From Bacteroidota bacterium (GTDB lineage Bacteria; Bacteroidota; Bacteroidia; Flavobacteriales; Crocinitomicaceae): a stretch of DNA of 62,673 nucleotides. The stretch's first letter is position 1; every line of letters begins with the position of its first letter. This document shows, in pieces, positions 54,437 through 62,673 of the stretch. Location of the stretch: assembly GCA_029558435.1 (NCBI GenBank), contig JAKQEZ010000075.1, positions 1 through 62,673 of the forward strand. Reading direction: 5' to 3'. The position numbers and the translations under genes are program-made. The notes beneath the pieces were generated by a model. The model had not been told where the DNA came from. It worked only from the letters and a program-made list of their open reading frames with translations, and searched no databases.

Positions 54437-54868
54437 ATGAGCAAAAAACAAGACAAACAATTAAAATACGATTTGGCTTATTTGAAAATGGCAAAAAGTT
54501 GGTCGGAATTGTCACATTGCAGCCGCAAAAAAGTTGGAGCATTAATCGTAAAAGACGACATGATTATTTCGGATGGATACAACGGAACACCATCTGGTTT
54601 TGATAATTGTTGCGAAGACGATAATGGAGATACATTGTGGTATGTCTTGCATGCCGAAGCCAACGCAATTTTAAAAGTGGCAAAATCAACCAACAATAGC
54701 AAAGGTGCAACTTTGTATTTAACCTTGTCGCCGTGCAAAGATTGTAGTAAGTTGGTTTTGCAAGCTGGAATTACACGCGTTGTGTTTTCAGATAATTACA
54801 AAGATACTTCGGGCGTAGATTTTTTAAAAAATGCGGGCATTGAAGTGGTTCAATTACAATTAGATTGA
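54437..54868 (+). CDS. dCMP/cytidine deaminase family protein (ComEB-like)
   Basis: A 143-residue zinc deaminase. Zinc ligand His and catalytic Glu in VLHAEANAILKVAKS; two Cys ligands in LTLSPCKDCSKLVLQAGI. CSRKKVGALIVKDDMIISDG and YNGTPSGFDNC are typical of dCMP deaminases, which convert dCMP to dUMP for thymidylate synthesis. ATG 54437 is favoured by the -7 element; an upstream ATG at 54377 would precede the promoter. Stop and next start overlap (TGATG), coupling it to the S41 protease. Confidence 0.9.
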   Translation: MSKKQDKQLKYDLAYLKMAKSWSELSHCSRKKVGALIVKDDMIISDGYNGTPSGFDNCCEDDNGDTLWYVLHAEANAILKVAKSTNNSKGATLYLTLSPCKDCSKLVLQAGITRVVFSDNYKDTSGVDFLKNAGIEVVQLQLD

Positions 54869-56460
54869 TGGAAAAAAGAAACAATAAATTTTGGGTGCCC
54901 ATCCTCATTGGTTTGGCGCTAGCAGGAGGTATTTTTGTTGGACGAAAAATGGCTTTGCCCAACGATTTGATTTTTGGAATACAATCCAATAAATCTGCTT
55001 CCAACCAAAAAATTCAAGATATCATCGACATCATCGATAATTATTATGTGGACAGTGTCAACAGCGAAGAATTGTTGGAGAAAACCATCAGTGATATGTT
55101 GCACCAGCTCGATCCTCATTCCAACTACATTTCGGCAAAAGACATGTTGTTGGCAAAAGAGCAAATAAAAGGCGAGTTTTCGGGTGTTGGAATTCGTTTT
55201 TTATCCCTTCGCGATACCATTTGTGTTATCAATGTGGTGAAAGGTTCTCCCTCTGATGCAGTGGGTGTAAAGGCAGGCGATAAAATTTTGAAAGTAGATG
55301 GCAAAACGGTGGCTGGTGTTAAAATTAAAACCGACGATATCATGTCGCGCCTCAAAGGAAAAGCCAATACCAAAGTCAACGTTGTGTTTTTACGCGATGG
55401 AAAAACATTGAACAAAACCATCACACGAGGAACCATTCCAATTTATTCTGTTTCGGCGGCATTTATGATGAACAAAGAAACTGGATTTGTGAAAATCGAT
55501 CAGTTTTCAATCACCACGGCTAGCGAATTTAGAAATGCTGCAAAACAATTGTTGGCAAGCGGTATGAAAAGCATGATTTTGGATTTACGCAATAATTCAG
55601 GAGGTGTTATGCAAAGTGCAACAACCATTGTGGATGAATTTTTGCCTGCCAATAAAGTGATTGTTTCTACAAAAGGAACGCATTTGAAAGAGCAATTTTA
55701 CAAATCTTCGCGCGATGGCATTTTGGAAGATGTGAAAGTGGTCGTGTTGATCAACGAAAACTCAGCTTCTGCAAGTGAAATTGTGGCAGGTGCATTGCAA
55801 GATAACGACCGTGCAACCATTGTTGGACGCCGTAGTTTTGGTAAAGGTTTGGTGCAAGAAGACATGGTGTTGAGAGACAACAGCAGTTTGCGTTTAACAG
55901 TTGCGCGCTATTACACACCAACAGGACGAAGCATTCAAAAACCATACAACGGTGATATTGAAGAATACTACCACGAAGAAATGAGTCGCTATGACAAAGG
56001 TGAATTGTTTCAACCCGATTCATCGTTGTTTGTAGATTCATTGAAATACACAACGCCAAAAGGCAAAATTGTTTACGGTGGAGGAGGAATCATGCCGGAT
56101 GTATTTGTTCCGCTGGATACCACAGGCAATAGTTGGTATTTAACCCAGTTGCGATATGCCATGACTTTTCAATCGTTTGCATTTGATTTTGCACATGGTA
56201 AATACGAAAAATGGAAAAATCCGCAAGAATATGCAGCCACTTTCAATGTTTCAGACAATTTGATGCAACAGTTTTTAAATTACGCTCAAAAAGAATTTAA
56301 AATTGCTATTGACCAAAAAGGATTGCGTATGAGCAAGTCGTTGTTAAAATTGTTTTTAAAAGCAGAAATTGCTCGCCAAATCTGGGTAGAAGACGGATAT
56401 TACACCGTTGTTAGCCAAGACGACAAAGAAGTAAAAGCAGCCTTGCAACAATTGAAGTGA
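54868..56460 (+). CDS. S41 family C-terminal-processing peptidase (CtpA-like)
   Basis: A 530-residue exported protease anchored by an N-terminal segment (FWVPILIGLALAGGIFVG). PDZ domain around residues 95-185 (GVGIRFLSLRDTICVINVVK, GDKILKVDGKTVAG). Peptidase domain with nucleophile Ser in INENSASASEIVAGALQD and general-base Lys in GRRSFGKGLVQEDM. Long helical C-terminus. Such proteases trim or degrade periplasmic proteins at their C-termini. Coupled to the dCMP deaminase gene by overlap, an order often seen in Bacteroidota. Confidence 0.92.
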   Translation: MEKRNNKFWVPILIGLALAGGIFVGRKMALPNDLIFGIQSNKSASNQKIQDIIDIIDNYYVDSVNSEELLEKTISDMLHQLDPHSNYISAKDMLLAKEQIKGEFSGVGIRFLSLRDTICVINVVKGSPSDAVGVKAGDKILKVDGKTVAGVKIKTDDIMSRLKGKANTKVNVVFLRDGKTLNKTITRGTIPIYSVSAAFMMNKETGFVKIDQFSITTASEFRNAAKQLLASGMKSMILDLRNNSGGVMQSATTIVDEFLPANKVIVSTKGTHLKEQFYKSSRDGILEDVKVVVLINENSASASEIVAGALQDNDRATIVGRRSFGKGLVQEDMVLRDNSSLRLTVARYYTPTGRSIQKPYNGDIEEYYHEEMSRYDKGELFQPDSSLFVDSLKYTTPKGKIVYGGGGIMPDVFVPLDTTGNSWYLTQLRYAMTFQSFAFDFAHGKYEKWKNPQEYAATFNVSDNLMQQFLNYAQKEFKIAIDQKGLRMSKSLLKLFLKAEIARQIWVEDGYYTVVSQDDKEVKAALQQLK

Positions 56461-56490
56461 TGATGGAGAAGTAGGGGGGGATAGTGCAAC

Positions 56491-57234
56491 TCACTCCGCT
56501 TTCACCACATTTCCTTTTCCATACTGAATTACGGAAAGAGTAGAAGGGGTGCCGTAATAAATAATGTCGCCCGTTCCGTTGATTTCAAACGTAGAGGCAG
56601 CTCCTTGCGCATTTACGGATGTGTTGACAGGTGTGTCGGAAACAACTACTAATTTGTTGGCAACATGCAAACTTCTTGTATCGCCAAAACCGTTGCTAAT
56701 GACTTTGATGATGGCTTCGTCGCAATTTCCACTCAATACAAAATTACCATAGCCGTGACCTTGCGAAGCGGTAACTTTTGTACAATTCAAATTCAAATAG
56801 GCGGTTGCGCCACTGTCTTGAATTTCCAACCCAAATGTGTTGGTGGTAATGGCTCCGAGTGTTGTAATGTCGTGCGTACCTTCAAAAAATAAGTTGCGAA
56901 TTTCTTTAAAATGAAGTTCAACTTTAATCAAACTCTTTTTATACGAGCGTAAGAAATCACATTTATTGGAGTTTTTGAGCAACAAATAACCTTCGTTGTT
57001 CATCTCAGCAGTGATGAAATTAATTAAATTTTCTCCACCGTTGACAATCATTTTATTGACTGTATCTTGCACCAAAACAACTTCCATTTTAGGTCCAACA
57101 CGCAATTTGTCAAACTCGGGCAATGCTAGTTCTAATGTTACATTGTCGCCAACAGCTTTCATGCAACGACGATCTTCTGCTTTTTTACAAGCAGTAAAAG
57201 CGCTTACGATTAAAATTAGTGCAACGAATCTCAT
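56491..57234 (-). CDS. DUF2807 (head GIN domain) lipoprotein
   Basis: A 247-residue lipoprotein (lipobox AFTAC). DUF2807 motifs: LPEFDKLRVGPKMEVVLVQD, IVNGGENLINFITAEMNNEG, FEGTHDITTLGAI and the C-terminal VNAQGAASTFEINGTGDIIY plus QYGKGNVVKAE. A right-handed beta-helix-like adhesin fold is expected; role unknown. It overlaps the outer-membrane protein gene upstream by 4 bases. Confidence 0.85.
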   Translation of the reverse strand: MRFVALILIVSAFTACKKAEDRRCMKAVGDNVTLELALPEFDKLRVGPKMEVVLVQDTVNKMIVNGGENLINFITAEMNNEGYLLLKNSNKCDFLRSYKKSLIKVELHFKEIRNLFFEGTHDITTLGAITTNTFGLEIQDSGATAYLNLNCTKVTASQGHGYGNFVLSGNCDEAIIKVISNGFGDTRSLHVANKLVVVSDTPVNTSVNAQGAASTFEINGTGDIIYYGTPSTLSVIQYGKGNVVKAE

Positions 57235-58325
57235 TTTTTGTCTTTTTTGCGGTTAAAAAATGTATAGCCAACGCCCCATTCCACATAATCGGCTTTGCCC
57301 CAATGCGATTTTAAAACCAAGTTGAAATGCACACCACTTTTTAGGTAATAACGCATTCCCACACGGTGATAAAAAAGTTCTTCGGGTTTGTAAAAATCAC
57401 GCACATAGGCACCCATTCCCAATACAAAATGGAAATTATTGAGCGGCAATAAATATCCTGCAAAAACACCAAACTGCATCACTTTCCATTGTGTTTTTTG
57501 CACCTCTGGACGGTATCCAAAAATGGATTGATTGGACATCGCATCAAAGGCAACCTCCCAACCAACACGCGGTTTCATAAACATACGCATGTGCACGTTC
57601 AATGCAAAAACAGGATAAGTTCTTCCGTTGGTTGGAAAAACTTGCTTGGCAGAGGCTATGGCTGTGGCTCCAAACAACAAACGTCGTTGTGGAATATAAG
57701 TTGGTTTTTCTATGGTAGAATGTTTTTCGTTGTAGTGAATAAAACGTCCGTATCCCAGTGTAATTTGCGGAATGTTGATTCCTAAATTGGGCACTTTTGT
57801 TCCGCCATTGGAGAAATGTGTCAAATCTATTCCAAACAATATCCAGTTGTTTTTAAAATATGTTCGGGTATCTATTCCTAAATTAATCAACGCGTTGATG
57901 CGAGTAGAAATAGCCGAATTTTTGTTGTTCAGAACTTCATCATACACTTTGTTGGTATAGCCCAATCCACAACCTAATTTTCCACTCAATCGAAAATGTT
58001 TGCGGGCAACAAATGGAATGGCCAATGATCCATAAATTCCACCAAAATTCCCCAATAACTTGGTGTTTCCAACGTTTCCAAAATACAAATTGATGGATAA
58101 ATCGGGATATTTATAGTATTTATGCCATGCTTTTTCACCATTTGGTCGGTACACAAACGCCAATTCTGCTGCATAAGTGTGATTTTGCGCAATGTGTCCC
58201 ATTACCACGCGGTGACCAATAAGAAACCCATATTTCATTCGAGCTTCTAATCCCCAATTTATTTTTTCTTGGGCAAAAGAAACGCTGCTTAATGCCAGTA
58301 AACAACAGATAAGAACACTACGCAT
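57231..58325 (-). CDS. PagL-like acyloxyacyl hydrolase / outer membrane beta-barrel
   Basis: A 364-residue outer-membrane protein with signal peptide MRSVLICCLLALSSVSFA. The HFSNGGTKVPNLGINIPQIT segment matches the PagL active region with His-Ser, and the alternating hydrophobic strands end in aromatic YTFFNRKKDKK. PagL removes the 3-O acyl chain of lipid A; Bacteroidota homologues are longer and duplicated, and substrate is unproven. Probably cotranscribed with the DUF2807 lipoprotein. Confidence 0.8.
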   Translation of the reverse strand: MRSVLICCLLALSSVSFAQEKINWGLEARMKYGFLIGHRVVMGHIAQNHTYAAELAFVYRPNGEKAWHKYYKYPDLSINLYFGNVGNTKLLGNFGGIYGSLAIPFVARKHFRLSGKLGCGLGYTNKVYDEVLNNKNSAISTRINALINLGIDTRTYFKNNWILFGIDLTHFSNGGTKVPNLGINIPQITLGYGRFIHYNEKHSTIEKPTYIPQRRLLFGATAIASAKQVFPTNGRTYPVFALNVHMRMFMKPRVGWEVAFDAMSNQSIFGYRPEVQKTQWKVMQFGVFAGYLLPLNNFHFVLGMGAYVRDFYKPEELFYHRVGMRYYLKSGVHFNLVLKSHWGKADYVEWGVGYTFFNRKKDKK

Positions 58326-58361
58326 ACTTTGTTTTTAAATAGTAATGGTTGCGAAATTTAC

Positions 58362-58369
58362 TAAATTTG
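58362..58369 (+). promoter_or_regulatory. candidate -7 element (TAAATTTG) for mazG
   Basis: Matches TAnnTTTG, 17 bases before ATG 58387. It rules against the in-frame ATG at 58345. Confidence 0.6.
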
Positions 58370-58386
58370 TGGCAAAAGTAAATAAA

Positions 58387-59154
58387 ATGGATGAACGATT
58401 AAAGGCTTTTAACAGATTATTGGACATCATGGACGACCTGCGCGAAAAATGTCCGTGGGATAAAAAACAAACCTTTGAAAGTCTGAGACACTTGACAATA
58501 GAAGAAACCTATGAGTTGGCGGATGCGATTTTGGACAACGATTTGAAAGAATTGGAAGGCGAAATTGGTGATATTTTTCTGCACATGGTTTTTTACAGCA
58601 AGTTGGGAAGTGAAGTGGGTGCTTTTGATGTGAGTTCGGTTTTAAACCGCATTTGCGATAAATTGGTACACCGTCATCCGCATATTTATGGTGATGTACA
58701 AGCCGAAACCGAAGAACAAGTAAAAGCCAATTGGGAAAAACTGAAACTTAAAGAAGGAAAAAAATCTGTTTTGCAAGGCGTACCGCAATCGTTGCCAGCA
58801 ATGGTAAAAGCCGCGCGTATTCAAGAAAAAGTAAAAGGCGTTGGTTTTGATTGGGACAATAAAGAACAAGTTTGGAATAAAGTTCAAGAAGAATTGAACG
58901 AATTTAAGGCAGAAGTGGACGCACAATCGCCGCAAATTGAAGATGAATTTGGTGATTTGTTATTCTCTTTAATCAATTACTCGCGTTTTATTGGTGTAAA
59001 TCCTGAAAATGCATTGGAAAAAACCAACAAAAAATTCATTGCTCGATTCATGAAAATGGAAGAATTGTTGCACAACAACCAACAGCAAATGGGCGAATTA
59101 TCGCTTAAAGAGATGGATGTTTATTGGGAGCAAGCCAAAAAGTTGTTGAAATAA
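58387..59154 (+). CDS. mazG: nucleoside triphosphate pyrophosphohydrolase MazG
   Basis: A 255-residue house-cleaning NTPase with two MazG domains. The first has CPWDKKQTFESLRHLTIEET, YELADAIL and EGEIGDIFLHMVFY (EExxE-type metal site). The linker has KLVHRHPHIYGDVQAETEEQ, and the second has FDWDNKEQVWNKVQEELNEF and DEFGDLLFSLINYSRF. It hydrolyses non-canonical or excess NTPs. Start chosen from the promoter position. Confidence 0.94.
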   Translation: MDERLKAFNRLLDIMDDLREKCPWDKKQTFESLRHLTIEETYELADAILDNDLKELEGEIGDIFLHMVFYSKLGSEVGAFDVSSVLNRICDKLVHRHPHIYGDVQAETEEQVKANWEKLKLKEGKKSVLQGVPQSLPAMVKAARIQEKVKGVGFDWDNKEQVWNKVQEELNEFKAEVDAQSPQIEDEFGDLLFSLINYSRFIGVNPENALEKTNKKFIARFMKMEELLHNNQQQMGELSLKEMDVYWEQAKKLLK

Positions 59155-59243
59155 AAAAGTTTCATTACGTAAAAAACTTACGTTCTTAAAATAGATATTG
59201 GGTAGAAATTCAATTGATATTCCTTATTTTAAAAGCTGTAAGT

Positions 59244-59717
59244 ATGAAAAAGTTGTTATTTATTTTTGGTTTTATAAGCCTAAATGCATCTGCTCAAATT
59301 GTACCAACAATTGAACAATGTGAAGACCTTTTTTTAAAGAAAATTTCTATTAATGATGTTGATCCTAATATCATGGATATCCAATTTAAAAATGACGAAG
59401 AAATTGTTACGCACCATTGTTTTACGTCTGAATATTTAGAACCTATCTATTTTATTGTTACCTCCAATATCCCTAATTTTATTTTGATAGTTCCATTTGA
59501 AGAGGAAAAAGATGCAAAGGATATTTTTAACTATTATGCCCATAAAATGGCAGATTATTTTTCAAATAATATAATTCGCATCAAGAAAAAATGGGGGCTT
59601 TTCTATGTGGGGAATAATGTTGAAAAAAATCTTCAAGTAGCAATTAAATATCTCGATAAGACATTTTCAATTATTGTGCATACACTACCTAAAAATGCCT
59701 TTAAGTATAAAAAATAG
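59244..59717 (+). CDS. small secreted protein of unknown function
   Basis: A 157-residue protein with a clean signal peptide (MKKLLFIFGFISLNASAQ) from ATG 59244. The mature part is alpha/beta and AT-rich in codons. Notable segments are EQCEDLFLKKISINDVDPNI, FILIVPFEEEKDAKDIFNYY and NVEKNLQVAIKYLDKTFSII. I do not recognise a family. Stands alone between mazG and the convergent xth, with a hairpin terminator after it. Confidence 0.65.
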   Translation: MKKLLFIFGFISLNASAQIVPTIEQCEDLFLKKISINDVDPNIMDIQFKNDEEIVTHHCFTSEYLEPIYFIVTSNIPNFILIVPFEEEKDAKDIFNYYAHKMADYFSNNIIRIKKKWGLFYVGNNVEKNLQVAIKYLDKTFSIIVHTLPKNAFKYKK

Positions 59718-59721
59718 ATAA

Positions 59722-59765
59722 TGGGGAAGTGAAGTTGAAAGAACAACTATTTTTCCACTTCCCAT
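59722..59765. terminator. nested hairpin between convergent genes
   Basis: Outer arms GGGAAGTG (59724-59731) and CACTTCCC (59756-59763); inner arms GTTG and CAAC in the loop. It lies between the stop of the small secreted protein and the stop of xth, so it can end both transcripts. Confidence 0.55.
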
Positions 59766-59769
59766 TTAT

Positions 59770-60537
59770 TTATTTCGCATCGATCACAATTCCCACCGGA
59801 CAATGGTCGGAACCCATTACTTCGTTGAGAATAAATGCTTCTTTTACTTTTGGTAATAATTGTTCGGAAACTAAAAAATAGTCAATCCGCCAGCCAACGT
59901 TCTTCTGACGAGCTCCACCGCGATAACTCCACCAAGAATATTTTACCTGATCGCCGTTTACCGCTCGAAAAGTGTCCAACAAACCATTGGCATGATAGGC
60001 GTCCATTCCGTCAATTTCTTCTTGCATAAAACCAGCTGCTTTGTTGTAATTTTCTTTTGGTCGTGCTAAATCAATGGCTTTATGTGCCACGTTTAAATCG
60101 CCACAAACAACCACGGGTTTTGTTTTTTCCAATTCTTTTAAATAAGCTAAAAATGCAGCATCCCACGTTTGACGGTATCCTAATCGCAACAGTTCGCTAC
60201 CAGAATTGGGAACATAAGCCGTTACCAAATAAAAATCTTCAAATTCTAAACCTGTAATGCGTCCTTCTTGGTCGTGTTCTTCCACGCCCATGTCGTAAAA
60301 CACATTTTTAGGTTGAACACGTGTAAAAATAGCTGTTCCAGAATAGCCTTTGCGTTGAGCTTCGTTGGCATATACTTCGTAGTCACTTAATTGCGCCAGT
60401 GCTTCTTTGGTTTGTTCAACTGTAGCTTTGGTTTCTTGTAAACAAATCACGTCGGCGTTTAAGTCCAACATGTCTTTGTAAAATGTTTTTTGTGTAATGG
60501 CGCGAATTCCGTTAACGTTGAAGGAAATTAATTTCAT
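59770..60537 (-). CDS. xth: exodeoxyribonuclease III
   Basis: A 255-residue AP endonuclease / 3' exonuclease for base-excision repair. Motifs in order: KLISFNVNGIRA, metal Glu in DVICLQETKA, YSGTAIFTR, CGDLNVAHKAIDLARP (Asp/Asn), DTFRAV, KYSWWSYRGGARQKNVGWRI and the catalytic GSDHCPVGI. Full length. Eleven bases downstream of the alpha/beta-hydrolase gene, so possibly cotranscribed. Confidence 0.95.
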   Translation of the reverse strand: MKLISFNVNGIRAITQKTFYKDMLDLNADVICLQETKATVEQTKEALAQLSDYEVYANEAQRKGYSGTAIFTRVQPKNVFYDMGVEEHDQEGRITGLEFEDFYLVTAYVPNSGSELLRLGYRQTWDAAFLAYLKELEKTKPVVVCGDLNVAHKAIDLARPKENYNKAAGFMQEEIDGMDAYHANGLLDTFRAVNGDQVKYSWWSYRGGARQKNVGWRIDYFLVSEQLLPKVKEAFILNEVMGSDHCPVGIVIDAK

Positions 60538-60548
60538 GGATGTTGCTG

Positions 60549-61451
60549 TTAATAATTAAAATGTTGATTGATAAAGTTAGCAATTTTAGCCGTGTAATCA
60601 TTTGAATTGGTTTGATTCCAGTTGCCATGACCTTCACCTGCATACTGCGTAGATTCGTTGTAAACACCTTTGGTAGTTAATTCGTTGTGCAAAATTCCCA
60701 TTTGGGTAGCTGGAATTAATGGGTCGTTGTCGCCATAAAAGGAAATGGTTTTAGGTGAATTGGCTGTAATGTATTTAACGGGACTCACCTCGGCATACAG
60801 TGTTGGGTTTTGTGCATAGGTGATGGGTCCAACAAAACTTGATAAAGCATAATCGTACACTGAATTTCCGGTGTAGGAAACATCTGTAAAATCTGCTGGA
60901 CCAACCGTGTTGCATATAGCTTTCACTTGGTGCAAGGTGTCGTAACGATAACCGTAAAACATGCCCAAATGTCCGCCTGCCGAATTACCAAAAATAAAAT
61001 ATTCACTTTCAAGCTGGTAATTAGGATGTTGAATGTGATTGATTGCTTGTTGAATGTCTTGAATTTGCTTAGGATATCCCGGACTCAGATAAGTTCCTAA
61101 TCGGTAATTAATGTTAACAATGGCATGGTGTGGATAGTACAATTTCAACGTATTGAAAAAATACACAAAATCAGCTTTATCGCCTGAACTCCAACCACCA
61201 CCATGAATGAGAATAAAAACTTTGGTGGAATCTTTAGAACGATTGGCTGGCAAATAAATATCCATTTTTTGTTGTGGGTCATTGCCATAGGAAATGTCCG
61301 TTAGCGTGTAGGATTGTGTAGAATCATATACCGCCACAGCAGGAGGTGTGTTTGTATCATCGGGTTGTGGGGTAATTGTTTCTTTTTTACAAGCAATCAA
61401 TGCAACTGCTAAAATAAAAATAGGTACGATGGATTGAAAAACAACTTTCAT
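60549..61451 (-). CDS. alpha/beta hydrolase lipoprotein (carboxylesterase-like)
   Basis: A 300-residue lipoprotein (AVALIACKKETITPQPDDT). BD-FAE/HSL-type hydrolase: oxyanion motif ILIHGGGWSSGDKADF, nucleophile in FGNSAGGHLGMFYG, Asp in SFYGDNDPLIPA and His in GEGHGNWNQT complete the triad. It probably hydrolyses esters at the cell envelope; substrate unknown. Confidence 0.85.
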   Translation of the reverse strand: MKVVFQSIVPIFILAVALIACKKETITPQPDDTNTPPAVAVYDSTQSYTLTDISYGNDPQQKMDIYLPANRSKDSTKVFILIHGGGWSSGDKADFVYFFNTLKLYYPHHAIVNINYRLGTYLSPGYPKQIQDIQQAINHIQHPNYQLESEYFIFGNSAGGHLGMFYGYRYDTLHQVKAICNTVGPADFTDVSYTGNSVYDYALSSFVGPITYAQNPTLYAEVSPVKYITANSPKTISFYGDNDPLIPATQMGILHNELTTKGVYNESTQYAGEGHGNWNQTNSNDYTAKIANFINQHFNY

Positions 61452-61550
61452 GGTTTTAATTTATAACGTAAATTTAATAAAATTGAATGATGAAAATCAA
61501 AATTCGATGAAATCATCCAAATTTTTCTTCCTTCTCTCAGTAAAAGTCAT

Positions 61551-61558
61551 TACATTTG
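61551..61558 (+). promoter_or_regulatory. candidate -7 element (TACATTTG) for lpdA
   Basis: Matches TAnnTTTG, 21 bases before ATG 61580. Confidence 0.6.
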
Positions 61559-61579
61559 TCGTCTAAAATTTGACAAATT

Positions 61580-62673
61580 ATGAGCAATTACGACGTTACG
61601 ATTATAGGTTCTGGACCAGGAGGATATGTGGCAGCAATTCGTTGTGCACAGTTGGGAATGAAAACAGCAATTATTGAGAAATACGACACATTGGGTGGAA
61701 CGTGCTTGAATGTTGGTTGTATTCCATCTAAAGCGTTATTGGATTCATCAGAACATTATCACAATGCGGTTCATAATTTTGCAGAACACGGAATTCAAAT
61801 CAGCGCTCCAAAAGCCGACATCAAACAGATGATTGAACGTAAAAATGGAGTGGTAGAGCAAACGTGTAGCGGTATCAAATTTTTGATGGACAAAAACAAA
61901 ATTGATGTTTTTCACGGAGTAGGTTCTTTTGTGAATGCAACCACTATTAAAGTTACAGACAGCAAAGGGAAAGAAACGCAAATTACATCTAAAAATACCA
62001 TTATTGCAACGGGTTCAAAACCAAATTATTTTCCAGGAATGGAGCCCGATAAAAAACGCATCATTACATCAACAGAAGCATTGAGCTTGAAAGAAGTTCC
62101 AAAGAAAATGATTGTTATCGGTGGTGGTGTTATTGGTTTGGAATTAGGATCTGTTTACAACCGTTTGGGAACAGAGGTGGAAGTAGTTGAGTTTGCACCT
62201 AATATTATCCCAACCATGGATGGAACGATGTCTAAAGAATTGACACGCGTTTTGAAAAAAGATGGTTTCAAATTCTATATGGAACACAAGGTTCAAAGCG
62301 TTGAAAACAAAGGTAAAAAAGTGGTGTTGACGGCATTGAACAAAAAAGGGGAGGAAGTAAAATTAGAAGCCGATTATTGTTTAGTTGCCGTTGGTAGAAA
62401 ACCATATACTGCTGGTTTGGGGTTGGAAAACGCAGGTTTGAAAGCTACAGACAGAGGTCAAATTGAAGTAAACAACCATTTACAAACAGCAGTTCCAAAC
62501 ATTTTTGCAATTGGTGATGTTGTTCGTGGAGCAATGTTGGCACACAAGGCAGAAGAGGAAGGGGTGTATGTTGCTGAATTTTTGGCAGGACAAAAACCAC
62601 ACATTAACTACGATTTAATTCCGGGAGTTGTATATACTTGGCCAGAAGTTGCAAGTGTTGGTAAAACAGAAGA
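61580..62673 (+). CDS. lpdA: dihydrolipoyl dehydrogenase, N-terminal part (runs off the window)
   Basis: The first 364 codons of a flavoprotein disulfide reductase, cut by the right edge. FAD-binding YDVTIIGSGPGGYVAAIRCA, redox-active disulfide in GGTCLNVGCIPSKALL, NAD-binding MIVIGGGVIGLELGSVYNRL and FAIGDVVRGAMLAHKAEEEG are all present. The C-terminal dimer interface with the His-Glu dyad lies outside. It reoxidises lipoamide in 2-oxoacid dehydrogenase complexes and the glycine cleavage system. ATG 61580 starts directly at the FAD motif. Confidence 0.95.
   Translation, partial: MSNYDVTIIGSGPGGYVAAIRCAQLGMKTAIIEKYDTLGGTCLNVGCIPSKALLDSSEHYHNAVHNFAEHGIQISAPKADIKQMIERKNGVVEQTCSGIKFLMDKNKIDVFHGVGSFVNATTIKVTDSKGKETQITSKNTIIATGSKPNYFPGMEPDKKRIITSTEALSLKEVPKKMIVIGGGVIGLELGSVYNRLGTEVEVVEFAPNIIPTMDGTMSKELTRVLKKDGFKFYMEHKVQSVENKGKKVVLTALNKKGEEVKLEADYCLVAVGRKPYTAGLGLENAGLKATDRGQIEVNNHLQTAVPNIFAIGDVVRGAMLAHKAEEEGVYVAEFLAGQKPHINYDLIPGVVYTWPEVASVGKTE

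Noticed and set aside
56474..56480. Run of seven G between convergent genes
   Set aside because: A single short homopolymer outside any gene; not linked to phase variation.
58345..58386. In-frame upstream ATG for mazG
   Set aside because: The promoter element at 58362-58369 lies downstream of it; the family N-terminus begins at 58387.
1..62673. CRISPR arrays, tRNA or rRNA genes
   Set aside because: No regularly spaced repeats, cloverleaf-like segments or rRNA-like stretches were recognised; a tRNA could still be missed without a covariance search.

Overview
The window looks like a chromosome segment of a low-GC Bacteroidota bacterium, most likely from the order Flavobacteriales. Lineage markers are a type IX secretion sorting domain (2494-3834), a PorD/DUF4835 protein, DUF4290 beside murA, a GldI-like lipoprotein, the order bamD-rpoZ-coaBC-porD-recN, and many upstream regions carrying the Bacteroidota -7 element TAnnTTTG. 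No rRNA, tRNA or CRISPR array was recognised. Genus-level placement is not possible from reading alone.

Layout. 1-1550: the 3' end of a gene (possibly an AcnB-type aconitase) followed by an IS4-type insertion sequence. 1551-3834: a DUF2975/XRE regulator pair and a repeat-rich secreted protein. 3900-6583: Dph6-like ATP pyrophosphatase, cysteine-synthase-like enzyme, DUF4377 lipoprotein. 6584-9459: a rearranged SOS locus, with umuD and umuC intact, a third operon gene (SRAP/HMCES-type) broken into two remnants, and a zeta-toxin-like kinase plus a small basic protein lying between them on the opposite strand. 9697-15778: purL-DUF4290-murA, two DUF1573 proteins, dapD. 15795-20238: a SpoIIAA-like protein, a hybrid histidine kinase with HPt domain, and a sigma-54 response regulator. 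20235-28546 (minus strand): miaA, mltF, and the compact M23-bamD-rpoZ-coaBC-porD-recN run. 28608-33075 (minus strand): six coupled genes, DUF6913-dapA-lipoprotein-nrnA-gldI-like-FKBP. 33084-37343: a 1419-residue propeller/membrane/PAS/SpoIIE-phosphatase sensor. 37379-39760: purK divergent from hpt-adk. 39940-41945: an OmpA-family protein and a degenerate helicase-like protein. 42107-48228: a tetR-tolC-MFP-RND efflux operon. 48309-62673: a class 3 lipase, a LytS/LytR-type pair, acnA, dCMP deaminase, S41 protease, DUF2807 and PagL-like envelope proteins, mazG, a small secreted protein, xth, an alpha/beta hydrolase, and the first part of lpdA.

How the genes fit together. Most of the window is housekeeping: purine synthesis and salvage (purL, purK, hpt, adk), lysine/diaminopimelate and peptidoglycan synthesis (dapA, dapD, murA, mltF, M23), outer-membrane assembly and T9SS (bamD, porD, sorted cargo), DNA repair (umuDC, recN, xth) and nucleotide sanitation (mazG, nrnA, dCMP deaminase). 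The accessory and most unusual part is 1-9500, where an IS and a zeta-type cassette sit beside damaged genes. The strongest candidate novelty is the zeta-like kinase/small-protein cassette. It is bounded by a 7-bp direct repeat exactly where the two remnants of the third SOS-operon gene end.
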